The notes below the pieces were generated by a model. That model worked only from the letters and a program-made list of their open reading frames with translations, did not search any database and had not been told where the DNA came from. 64,000 nucleotides of DNA from Ignelater luminosus. Taxonomy: Eukaryota > Arthropoda > Insecta > Coleoptera > Elateridae. A program made the translations under genes and the position numbers. This document shows positions 39,401 to 49,760 of this stretch, in pieces; position 1 is the first letter of the stretch; each line of letters starts with the position of its first letter. The DNA lies in assembly GCA_011009095.1 (NCBI GenBank), contig VTPC01090039.1, forward strand, positions 180,318 to 244,317, read 5' to 3'.

Positions 39401-41932
39401 ATATTGTTTAGGTTTTTTAGGTGATTGATTTTGCATTTGCAGTTGTTGAATGTTTAGCTCTGAGATTTCGAAACTACAATCTGCGGATCTCTAGACTAAT
39501 AGTTACTTTATTCTATAAAGTGCCTATTTGCAGACCTTTAGATCACAGTTCACATCACACGTTCTGTTTTAATTAGTGGACCAGCTTTGTCGTTCCATAA
39601 TTACTTGATTCAAGATTTTATTGCTCTGTTGAGTTGTAAAGATTTGTAACGGACTATCTAAATCTACTATAACCTCGAGACCAAAACATTGACTATTTTG
39701 ATGAGTATATTTTAAGGTTTATACGTCTATTTAGTTAGTTTGATGTCATTCCTTTTTTTGGAGTTTCGGAATTACCAACCAATGAGTAGTCCGCGTCGGC
39801 AATGCAATCATCTGGCAATAAATCATTGTGTTGATAGATAAAGGTCGTGGTAATATTCCTCACCTGTCAAGATAACGCAAAATAGTAATAATCTATAGAG
39901 ATCTATGAGAAACATAACAATCTTTAAGGAATAATCTTTATCTAAATTTAATGTTATGTAAAATGATAGAGGATTCAAGATAGGAATGCAAATGTTCAGA
40001 TGTACAAAAACTACAAGGTAGTAATCACAGCATGCACAAAAAGCTCTGCATAGGCCTACAAATGGCTATATCATCGACAATAGAAGGTTATCTTCATTTC
40101 TTGATTAAATTCGTTTGCATTTCGTGGTATTCTATCTTCGTAAAAGATGTGATGGCCGGGACAAGATTTGTTGTGAACACTATAACCATTTTGAAGATTA
40201 AATATGTTGTTTTGCAGAGTTGCCAAACTTCAAGATAATCTCCAAATGTTGTTTTCAAAGTAGTAGTCGCAAGTTGTCAAAAAAGTCATTAATTTTCCTG
40301 AAAGCCTATAAATATTTGTTGATTTTTGTAGATAGAAAAAAGAAAATCACGCTTATCATAGGATCTGAAATATACTTTTCAAAAATTTCTTGGAAAGGGT
40401 TAGAAATTTTTAATTTTGAGTTTTGACTGTTTTCTTGTTACTTTTCGTTATTCATCTTCCTTATAAGATTTTGTAGTTTCACTGTTTTTTTATTTCTGTA
40501 GCCTATCTGCTGCAAGGCTAAAGTGCGATTGAATCTTGGTATTCCATGGGTTGGCCAAAAACCCATTTATTAATTATTTTAGTTGCTTTTAATTGTTAAA
40601 GAACGTTTTATCTAAAGGCCCTTCGAAGTGCACTTAATAACAAAAATTAAATACGACTCTAAAATTGTTTGATTAACAGGATTTAATTGATTTTTGATTT
40701 GCCAAAGTTGCTCATAATTGCGACAAAAGCAACTAAACTAACTAGAACAAATTTTGGATATCTTCAAGAGGCTATTTAGGTATCTAATATTAGTCGATAA
40801 TATTATCAAAAAGGACTTAACTTGATGCTTTTAAGAAAATGTTTTCGAAGGAGCAAGCATGTCCGGTAGTGCGATATAAATTGATCAGCATGCGACACCC
40901 GGACATAGTTTGATCATTGATCATGCTTCCACGCTTACACCTCGGATGTAATAATGTAAATATGTGTAGGACATGGTCGAAACAAGATTGTTATTTTGGG
41001 AATTATTATAAACAGTCAGATTTGTTATTAAAGGTTTTGTTTAGCGTTCAATTTTATTATTTATTGTTTACTACCGAATAATAGCATAAATCAAAAGTCG
41101 TGTGTATACAAGAAGTAAACATTCATAAAAACTTGTATGACAAGCAGTGAAATACCTCGAACGGATTTAATATAATATGCGATGCTACTACTTCGTATGC
41201 AACTAATATTACTGTGTTTTCATTTATTAATAGGAATCCTTTAACTACATATAATCTTGAATATTATTAAGATATGTACTAAAGTATAACATCATTAAAT
41301 GTTATATAGGATCAAAATGAATTATCTTTATGAAACTTATTGAAGCTTGCAGTTGCTAACACTTGAAGTAATTGTATAGGCCTTGGAAAGTCAAAGGTTA
41401 AAAACTTGAATATTTTTTCCGGATGAATACACTTAGGTATTAAAATATTTTTTGAAAATTTCGCTTTTGGATTTTATAGGAAAATAACAAACTTAATAAC
41501 TTAGCAAATTACGTTATTCTTACCCACGTGTATTACATGCAAAATTTTTAATGAACAAAATCAAAGTCTACTTAAATTTAAATTCCTCCATTACGTTATT
41601 ATTTTGCATAAAATCAAGCGAAATCGTCTTTCTGCTGCATTCTCATACGTCACACGTCTTGGTACCAATAACGCATAATAAAGATAAAAGTTTTACAAAA
41701 ATTTCAGCATTTTTCCCTTATTATCATGTAAATAAATTGACCTAAATATAGTTTATCAAACGAGCAGTAGAAATAATTTTATTGAAATGCGCAAGCATGC
41801 GTTAAACTGGACGCTTGTATTAAAACGTATTCGAAATTTATGTTTTCTGTCTCAACGTTTAATTACAATACGTTCTAATTTTGCGTAAATCTAAAATAAA
41901 AACATTTAGATTTGTTGTATTATATTAATTAT
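39401..41932. other. Noncoding upstream flank of the TATA promoter
   Basis: No gene. Holds the compact dyad at 40856-40927 (listed separately). The last about 1 kb before 41933 is rich in A/T runs and is the immediate upstream region of the putative promoter, so it is a natural place for regulatory sites. I cannot name binding factors with confidence. Confidence 0.4.
40856..40927. promoter_or_regulatory. Compact dyad with repeated TGATCA sites
   Basis: ATGTCCGG at 40859-40866 is perfectly inverted as CCGGACAT at 40899-40906. An outer AAGCATG and CATGCTT face each other at both ends. Within 45 bases there are three TGATCA palindromes (about 40882, 40911 and 40918). This sits about 1.1 kb upstream of the putative transcription start at 41963. 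It could be a protein-binding cluster or a small foldback element. No factor is identified. Confidence 0.3.
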
Positions 41933-41965
41933 TATAAATATAGAACAACTTAAATTGCACTCAGT
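41933..41965 (+). promoter_or_regulatory. Core promoter: TATA box plus initiator
   Basis: TATAAATA at 41933-41940 lies 30 bases upstream of the A of TCAGTT (TCAGTT at 41961-41966, A+1 at 41963). TCAGT is the arthropod initiator consensus and -31/-30 is the standard TATA position. No downstream promoter element matches at +28 to +32, which is common for TATA promoters. The next coding start on the same strand is the ATG at 42920, so this is the best candidate promoter for the N-terminal exon. It is a sequence-based prediction, and in AT-rich DNA TATA matches alone mean little; the correct spacing to an initiator is what lends weight. Confidence 0.5.
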
Positions 41966-42919
41966 TGTTATGAAACGTTTGTTTCGGTTACTTTGTGTGT
42001 GTGCTCACAACAATTATTAGTTTTCGTGTTTTCAATCATTTAATAAAATTTCTATTCGAATGCTTTCGTGACGTGTTTGTGAACATTTTTGTTTTTTCTA
42101 ATTTGTTCAATTGGAAATAACAGTAAAAGATTTGTTAATAAGAAATATAAATAAATCGTGAAATGAATCAACAAAATGCATAAAAGTGAATGTGGTGTGG
42201 TGTATGTGTGCATAGCGGCAATAGCACTTGTCGGTAGCATTGAATTTTTATATCAAAGAAACATTATTAAAACTGTGTCAAATTAGTAAAAACCGTGCGT
42301 AATTGCTATTGCAGTTATATTTAAATTTTATTTTAACTTTTAAACGTCCTATAATCTATTTGTTAACATACTTTCGAATGGTACTCTTGGGAAAAGCGTC
42401 ATAAAATTACTCCGTGTGATATATGACTTTGGAGGAATGTAAATAAATGTTACGGTTTTTAAAACAGAGCATCATCTAGTTAATTGCTCTCTTTGGATTA
42501 AATCTTGTATACTTACAAACCAAATAATTATAAATTACTCAATAGAATCTTTAAGAATTTTCAATTGAATTGTTTGGATTCACTAGAAGATTAAATAGTC
42601 CTAAAACTGATAGAATCTTAGTGGTTTTCTTGATTGATTATGTTATTAACCATAATAGCTAATCATAAATAAAATACTTATTAAGTTGTCATTAACCAAC
42701 TTAGTTAATGTGAAAATTATTATTAAATGCAGACATATTAATTTTATTCATAATAACACATATCTTTTGTGATTTATTACCTGAATATTTTATGAAAATT
42801 GTAAGACCAGGAAGCTTTTTTCTTAAAAATTCTAATAATAATAATAATAATAAAGTAATAATAATCTAATAACAAATGTGACCATTAAAAATGTGGTTTA
42901 GTGAACAAACAAATTCATA
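41963..42919 (+). other. Putative 5' leader with upstream ORFs
   Basis: If transcription starts at 41963, an unspliced leader would be 957 bases. It would contain several upstream ATGs. The first, only 7 bases after the start, opens a 16-codon ORF (41970-42020) with a hydrophobic start, MKRLFRLLCV. Such a leader would translate poorly, which suggests either translational control or removal of part of it by splicing. AG at 42900-42901 (GGTTTAG) is a possible acceptor just before the ATG, but its pyrimidine tract is poor because a TAA microsatellite precedes it. Confidence 0.35.
42833..42871. repeat. (TAA)n microsatellite
   Basis: TAA units run from 42833 to about 42855, followed by AAAG and interrupted ATA/TAA units to 42871. 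It lies in the putative leader, 50-90 bases before the start codon of the N-terminal exon, so its length could vary among alleles and alter the leader. Confidence 0.75.
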
Positions 42920-43126
42920 ATGTATGGAAGGCCTCAAACGAGTACATGGACTCCTACAACCCCTGCACATACATCATCAACTACGTCATCTTCTGTTCCT
43001 TTACCTTATGGTAATTTCGAATCAGTAGCAGGAAGTAGCAATGCACCGCCTAACATGCCACCACAGTCGGCTCTTTTTCAGTTTCCTCCTTATCCTACTG
43101 TACCGGTTCCATTTGATTATCCTCAG
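42920..43126 (+). CDS. rn: N-terminal coding exon, probably of the rotund-type zinc-finger gene
   Basis: ATG at 42920 (A at -3) starts 69 codons ending at a good donor, CAG|GTAACA, exactly between codons (phase 0). The peptide begins MYGRPQTSTW. It is rich in Pro, Ser and Thr, with tracts such as TSSTTSSSVP and NMPPQSALFQFPPYP, and ends in PFDYPQ. It has no folded-domain signature, membrane segment or signal peptide, and looks like a disordered regulatory N-terminus of a transcription factor. The sequence is markedly less AT-biased than its flanks, and codon use is balanced. TGA lies in frame at 42902-42904, so this ATG is the earliest in-frame start. The next exon I recognise on this strand (52262) has a phase-0 acceptor, so the two can join directly. 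Membership of the same gene is inferred from strand, order and phase. Extra exons between them cannot be excluded. Confidence 0.65.
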
Positions 43127-45669
43127 GTAACAATTGTTTTTAAGTAATTATCACTAATTACACTTTTTATTAATATTATTACGTTATGAAATAAACACGG
43201 AACCTAAAACGCACCTCACGTGTGTAAATCAACAACGAGACTGAACCCGGTGACTAGTCAAAATTATATTCGTTTATTGTTGTGTTTTATAAAAGCAGTA
43301 GGTGAGAAACGGTCACATACTTTTAGGCAATCTGGTTTTATAGTTTTTGTTGACAGAAGAAGGCAACTTTAACATAACAGTTAAGAAAAAATTAATTTTG
43401 TCTATTACGAAAATTATAGGTTTAAACCAGTTAGAAGCATAAAAACGAAAATAGTCAATTAGCTCTTATGTTTTCCTTACCTGCTGCTTATATTTATAGT
43501 TCTGTTATGTTCATAAATGTAATTTAATAAATAAAAAAGTGTAATAAAAAGATAGAATTAATTTTTAAATCTTTTAAGCTATTGCCTATTATCATAATAT
43601 TGAATATCAAAACCAATGGAATTTGATGGATCTATTAAATGAAAGATAAATTCTAATATACAGTTGATAGATATCATTAATTTACTTATTGCTCACTGCA
43701 ATTGACCTTAGAACGTTACTGAACATTAAAATAATCACGATGTCGTATCTGAAGTATTAATCTAAGCAACTGTGCGGAAGAAACAGTTCGTTATTTCCAA
43801 TCATCAACTTATGTTACACTTCAATTCCTTTGTCACCCACAAACATCAGAAGCTCAATGAGCAAAAACTGCTGTACACTAAAGATCACTTCTTTTCATTG
43901 AAATATATCCAGTGCCTGCTTTGGACCAAATATGCCCTAGATCCTTACAAAATCCTAGGCCCCTTAAATAGTTTCTTGCTTATTTTTTCCTTTTTCAGTT
44001 TATTCCAAGTAGGTATGAAACAACAAACACAAATCTAGAAAACAAAAACAGTCTTAAAACAATAGTTATAAACTAAACAAGATAACATTAATTTATGGCT
44101 ATTGACTAACAACTAATTTCCAAGTAGTTGTGTTTAGGTCTGCTATACTAAGATCTGTATATGACAAAATATATGCACCCAGAGAATACAGTTTGAGAGG
44201 AAATTGAGCCTTTTCTCTTATTTACGGCATTTACTACAAACATACAGATCTTTCTTCAGGCAATGCAATTTCCTTAAAACTTAGTTACTTGTTTCTACTT
44301 TGAAATGAAACCTTGTCACAAAATCTTCCTTACTCTCTTCTAAGTAAGCTTTTCCTTATTTAGAGAAATGGATTCAATTTCAACATGTTTTTACCTTTTT
44401 CCTATTGAAATCGCCATGGGATTCTTTACGGAATAAGATTCTAGAGTAGGAATCTATAAGAAATCGACCTTGATGTATGTCTAATGCTGGCGTACAGCTT
44501 CCCCGTCTAGCTCTTTATAAATGGAAGCAGTTCAGGTTTTTAGCATCTCGAACGGTGTTTTTGGGGTTCAGGGCAAACTGTGCCTTTGCAGCTGTTGGAT
44601 TATTTGGTTTACTCTTACGATCCGACTCTGACGGTCTCTCAGTGCTCAAACTTTTTTTGCACTTTCGAATAATGCCCATGATTTACACTTTGGTTACTCT
44701 CTCTTATCGTTTCGAAAAAATCTGCTTTATCAGATAAACCACTCAGTATGCATTTTGATGCTGTAAGCAATTTTGAATGTAGGAATTCTTTCGTGTACAG
44801 ACCAGAGTTGGAAAAAGTATCGCGATAAAGTGCTTTAATTACAGAGCATAGTAATTGAATATTTAAAACATCAAATACTCAAGCACGAAACACAACGGTG
44901 ACGTAATCAACTCCACTTGAGCAGTTAAATGCATGTAGCAACAAAAAGCGATGTTAATTATGCATAACTGAATAATCCATTGGCTTCTTTGTTAAGACTT
45001 GAAATTTGCAAATTCAGATAGCTAGCATCTCGACAAGTTGAGAAGAGTTTGAAAACCTTTTGGAAGACTGAAAGTGCTTCAAACCCTGTTAGATTTTGTA
45101 CAAAAGCAACAAGTACAATTGCAAAGGAATTTAAATATCAAACATTTATTTTGAAATGTAACACGTGCTTGAAGTCTTGCAAGTGCGTAAAACACTTTAC
45201 CTTGGTGCTTTTTCCAGTTTTGGTACAGACTATCTAAGTGGGCTCCCTTATGATCGGATCAAAAGTATGGGGCTAATGTAAAAAAAAGCTCTGCCTTTAT
45301 CATTTACATTTCGTGATGAAATAGGGTACTTTACAAAAAAAAATCTCGACGTGAAGTTAACAAACCCTATATTAGTTGCATTAGCAAAATAGTTTCAAAA
45401 ATTACGAATTATGTATACAATACGATTTCAGCGATTGGTACTGACAAGATAACCAAACAATTTATTAAAGCCTTATGAGCTGGCTTTAGGGGTATAAAAG
45501 CAGGCAAGTTGTGAAACTTCCTCATTCTTGAATAAACTATTGGTGTCTGATCTAAAAAGGCTGGAAAATTAAAATTTGCTTAAAACACCAGCTGCATCTT
45601 TTTGGACCGTGTTTATTAAGGTCGGTCAGAAACGTTTTATATCTTGCTACTTTGCTGAGAGAAGACACT

Positions 45670-46025
45670 AAACCTTTGGTTACCTCTTATTTATCTTTAA
45701 TTATTTTACTATTTGAAATATTTCTCTTTATTTGTAAGTTAACTATATTCTGTGTTTTTTATTAAAATTATTTTCCCTTTATCTATTTTGTCGTCGTTTT
45801 CTTTGAATTTGAAAATTGATAAAAATTCAAAGAATAATATTTTATCATTCTTTTGTTTGAATTCGAACATTAATACAAATTCAAAGAAAGAAAATGACAA
45901 AACAGATAAGAAGAAAATAGTTTTGAATTTTAATAAATTGACACAATATAATTAACTTCGAAATAAGTAGAAGTATTTCAAATATGTAGAGAAAGATAAA
46001 CGGCAATAAGAAGTAATACAAGACA
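45670..46025. repeat. Long foldback (hairpin) with arms of about 165 bp
   Basis: Sequence on either side of a centre near 45847 is inversely repeated along most of its length. Near the centre AAAGAAT faces ATTCTTT. Further out TTTGTCGTCGTTTTCTTTG faces CAAAGAAAGAAAATGACAAA, then TATTTGAAATATTTCTC faces AGAAGTATTTCAAATA. At the outer edges CTCTTATTTATCTTT faces AAAGATAAACGGCAATAAGAAG. Each arm also contains its own smaller hairpin (TCTTTGAATTT facing AAATTCAAAGA). Substitutions and small indels are frequent, so the foldback is not recent. There is no coding content: the 67-codon frame across it is a by-product of symmetry. It may be a foldback MITE or an inverted duplication. Within a transcribed intron it would form a long double-stranded RNA. 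Confidence 0.7.
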
Positions 46026-46410
46026 ATTAGGAGAGCACGAAAAAAAATGTTTTACTAAAACAGTAAATTTTGACAATCTCTCCCTGGAAAAGAAAGTGAC
46101 ATATACATGACATGACACATACAGACGACATTGGAGGTATAGATGAGGATTATGGGATTTTATATAAGAAGAAAACAACACCGGTCCAAATCAAGTGTGG
46201 TCATGTCTTTCAGCTGATAAGAGCTCGAAACCTGATGTCGTGGATAAAATGGATAAATGAGGAAGAAGGCGAGGACAAGGAAGAAAAAATGAAAAAGAAT
46301 CAGAAAGAGAATAAGGAAGAGAATTTTATTATGTAGTAGTCTCATGTAGTATAGTTAACTACTATTTTCGGACCCCTTAAACAAATCATATTGCACATCT
46401 ATAGGGATAT

Positions 46411-46643
46411 GGTCTCAAGGTTAGGTTTAGATAGGCAAGACCATATTTCCAAACGTCTATATTTTTAGACTTGGAGCTGCTCGAATTGCTCACACTTTTT
46501 GAATTGACTAGGCTTTTTAGTAACTGTTTTTCTTAGCAGCAGTTGCCCTTACTTTGTCTTCTAGGTCAAAAGATTTTTAATATTGCTTGATGATGAGTAC
46601 AAGCGGTAGATTTCTGAAATTGCGCACTAAATCCCGAGGCCAA
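46411..46643 (+). repeat. Dispersed repeat, copy 1
   Basis: Shares an ordered series of phrases with 58141-58416: GGTCTCAAG, AAACGTCTA, TGCTCACACTTTTTGAATTG, AGGTCAAAAGATTTTTAATA and finally GCACTAAATCCCGAGGCC. The two copies are in the same orientation and about 11.7 kb apart. This indicates an interspersed family, not a local duplication. No coding motif or terminal repeat was seen. Substitutions are common, so both are old. The type is unknown. Confidence 0.6.
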
Positions 46644-47673
46644 ACAGGAAGCAAGTTAATGTGTTTTATTTTCCTGTTTGGAGGTTTATTTTAAGCAAAG
46701 AACAAAAGTTTTAGCCATGGCACGATAAGAATGGGATAAAAGCTAAAGTTGGAAAGAGCTGATTTTATAGTGAAAACATTCTGTTCAAACTCGGTTAGAT
46801 TGAATGCAAATTCAGTTACTGCTTAGGATGCCGTTTTAGGCTCAAGGCAGAGTAGTGAAAATCTAAATGACGAATGGAACTGCTTCCCCTTCATTCTAAT
46901 TTTAGTCTTCAGTTGAGCAAGATTCATGAAGGGTTGTCACTTATTTGTCTTTACACCTTTAATTCCTTCTTTAAACTACCTGAAATGCTTTAAAGATTGT
47001 TCTGTTTTTGGATTTTAATTAAAAAGAAGATAAGAATAAAAAAAGAGAAATAAAACAGACATTGCTAATCAGAGACTGCAAAAAAGGGATTTTTGCGCAT
47101 TTTACTTAAAACCAAAGGCCCGAAATATTTATGTAAATACTAGAGCAACTACAATTTTTTTGAATTTTCAGAAGAATGGTCGTTCAAACTTGAACTCTGC
47201 GTCATATTGCAGGAGAAGGTTTCTGGACACTTTTTGTATGAAAATTGTCATACCTCTTGATTCTACTTTTTATTTACCTATTTATTATGGTGTACCTTTG
47301 ACAGCATCAACTTGACCTTTTTTTGATAAAAATCTTCCAATATCAAGTTAAGATGTTTCAAACGCAAGCATCTAAAGCTGTGGCATCGCAATGAACTCTT
47401 TTGAAATTACAAAGTATTACACACAGCAGATTTTAGATATTACAGTACCAGCCAAAGTTTCAGTATCGGTACTTTGAAACCAAAACTGAAAACAATAAAT
47501 TTAATTTTTAATACTTCTGCTGCTTCCAGCAGCTGCTGTTCACTGTTTTTTTCGTCAATTGACAAAATCGAACGACATCTGTTGGTTGATGGTTTTCGCG
47601 ATATATCGGTGAGGCTTCTCCAACCAGAAACTTATGGTGCTTACTTTGTAATTCTCGAGCTGTTATTCCTAGA

Positions 47674-48935
47674 ACTCAAGACAACACATTTCTAAACATT
47701 TCCCGCGGAGTTCAGTCCGGGAATTGTCGTGTCGGAAACCTTAATATTGTGCTGTATTCTATGAATATTTAGCGTCTCTGCTAAATAAATTTTTTGCAAA
47801 AAAACTTTCTTGACCGCTTACCCTATTGATAAAGGTTTAGTTCATCGATTTAATCCAAACAGCGGTGTTTGATGTTGTGAAAGTCAAAATGCCTTAGACA
47901 ATTTTAAATGTGAACATTGGCAAAGCAAATTATAGCTATCGTAGTAGTTGTTGTGATATTCGTACAGTCGGGAGAGGTTAAGGCCATTTTTACTAACCTC
48001 TCATCATTTCCTCAACTGTCTTCATAACTACCAATTATACCTTCCTCTCTTTGCTGGCCAAACTTACTTCACTCCAGTACAAAAGCGATGGTATCTGTCC
48101 AAGCAATAGTTTTCTACTCCTCCCTTAACAGGGTAATGGTTTGGAAGTTCTTAAACCTTGTCCTCTTACATCTTTCATAGTCTCCCAAGAAATGCAAATA
48201 TGTTTCAGAAGTTTCTTTGCTCTTGATACATCTAGGATACGCTGGATGTCTCTCTACACTTATGTTGTCTTTGTAGAGTAAGGAAATTTAGGACCTTCCG
48301 ATTTTTACGCGGTAGCTAGTTCAGTTTCGACAAGTTGAACCCAGTTATATATCTGATCTGTTGCCATTACTTAATCGACCCACTTTTTGAGTCTTGTGAA
48401 CCCATATGTTTAAGTCTAAGAGGATCTGTTGCCTTGAGATTTTCAGGAAGGGCTCTGATTCTAGAAGAAAGTCATGTTGGAATAATTTGGATGAGTGGTG
48501 ATACTGCATCAAGGAAGAGGAAGAGAAGTTTACTGGACTCAAGACTAGTTTTTCTAAATTTCTTTGCATTTCTAAAAATCGAGACAATTTTGAAAACTGA
48601 TTAGTATTACCGGATTTGGTAGTCAACTACGCATAACTCGAGGGACTCAAGATCAACTAGCACTTATCCTTTCTCTGGTTTGTGCTTTTTATTGACCGTC
48701 ATGAATTAAACAATAGCGTCACCAACAAATCCGAGATCTGCCGAAGTAAAGAAATCCTCATGTTGTTACAGTCTTTTTAACCTTATTTTGCAATTTTATC
48801 TACTTTTGATAGTAGACCACGTTTTTATATTCTTTAAATTGGAATTCAGAAGAAGGCTCGAGACAACACATTTCTAAAAATTTACGTGAGATTTTGTCTC
48901 AAAAATTCCCGAATCAGAAGCCCTAGAGTTTCCGT
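47674..48935. repeat. Pair of short direct repeats around a LINE remnant
   Basis: CTCAAGACAACACATTTCTAA at about 47675 recurs as CTCGAGACAACACATTTCTA at about 48858. Weaker similarity continues for about 70 bases (TCCGGGAATTGTCG against AAAATTCCCGAATC). The copies are 1.18 kb apart in the same orientation and bracket the LINE remnant at 47990-48340. This could be two copies of a dispersed repeat, or the ends of a larger element into which, or as part of which, the LINE piece sits. Too little remains to decide. Confidence 0.35.
47990..48340 (-). mobile_element. C-terminal remnant of a LINE (zinc-knuckle region)
   Basis: On the - strand, from about 48273 down to 48135, 46 codons are open: HPAYPRCIKSKETSETYL, then HFLGDYERC and KRTRF. 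This matches the C-terminal region of insect LINEs with an RNase H-type tail, where a 'CprC...ETseHfL..CeRy...R' pattern follows the RNase H domain. The first and third Cys/His positions are altered. Decayed sequence continues to about 47990. Upstream on the - strand (48345-48626) a 93-codon frame may be the eroded RNase H part, but I cannot see its Asp/Glu residues. The RT domain is missing. Confidence 0.45.
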
Positions 48936-49719
48936 TTCTGAGATGAGATAATCTGCTGAAAGAGTAAAACCATAGCAAGTAATCTAATAAAAAAAATCAT
49001 ATTCCGATTCAGTTTCCAGCCTCTGACATGGAGATGCTTCAAAAAATACTGAAGTATTTAAGTTTTTTCATAATCCAACAAAATTTCCTTCCAAACGAAG
49101 TTATTGGAGGTTACCACAGCATATCTCGTGCAAATTGATGACATCAGCCATATACACGAAGCATAAGATTGTTGAAGCACTCATGCTGAAAATTCTTTAT
49201 AAAAACTTTCTGAAATTCGTTACACTTACACTGCAGGATTATTTTTTAAATAAGCGGAAAATCTAAATATGATGCGCCTCATGATGCGACTATGTGAAAC
49301 CAAGAAATTCTCAAAGAAAATGCGTCTTTCAGGTTGTTAAGATTAAGGTTTGATTATTATAATCAAACGTATCAGGTGCGGATTTAAATTACAATTCTTG
49401 ACAACACTGTACTCAGGAACCTAGAAAAGATCCTTTCTTAATAAAAAAAAAATAAGGAAAGGACGTTTTAGAGAACAAAACAAAAAAATTACAACACCCC
49501 TTTGCTTACACGTATGTGCTAGGACAGACGTTTCGTATTTCTAAATTAAATACCCCAAGTTTGAAATTAGCCCAAATTTAACCCTTTATTTCTTAAACCC
49601 TTCACCGAATTATTTTAGGATAAGGGGCGAAACAGCCTCTTAAGGTAAGGATAGGGTGAATGCTAGTACTATTACCAGATAAATTTAAATTTCAAAGACC
49701 AACGTAAATATAAATGGGT

Positions 49720-49760
49720 TAGTAGTAATAGTAGTAGTATTTAGTAGTAGTTTACAGTAG
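49720..49760. repeat. (TAG)n imperfect microsatellite
   Basis: AGTAGTAATAGTAGTAGTA then TTAGTAGTAG and TTTACAGTAG: about ten TAG units with interruptions, within the intron. No functional implication seen. Confidence 0.7.

Noticed and set aside
45752-45955. 67-codon Asn/Lys-rich open frame
   Set aside because: It lies across the foldback and results from the symmetric A/T-rich arms.
47474-47695. Additional rotund exon containing a Ser-rich stretch
   Set aside because: No acceptor/donor pair in a compatible phase, and the segment overlaps one copy of a direct repeat.
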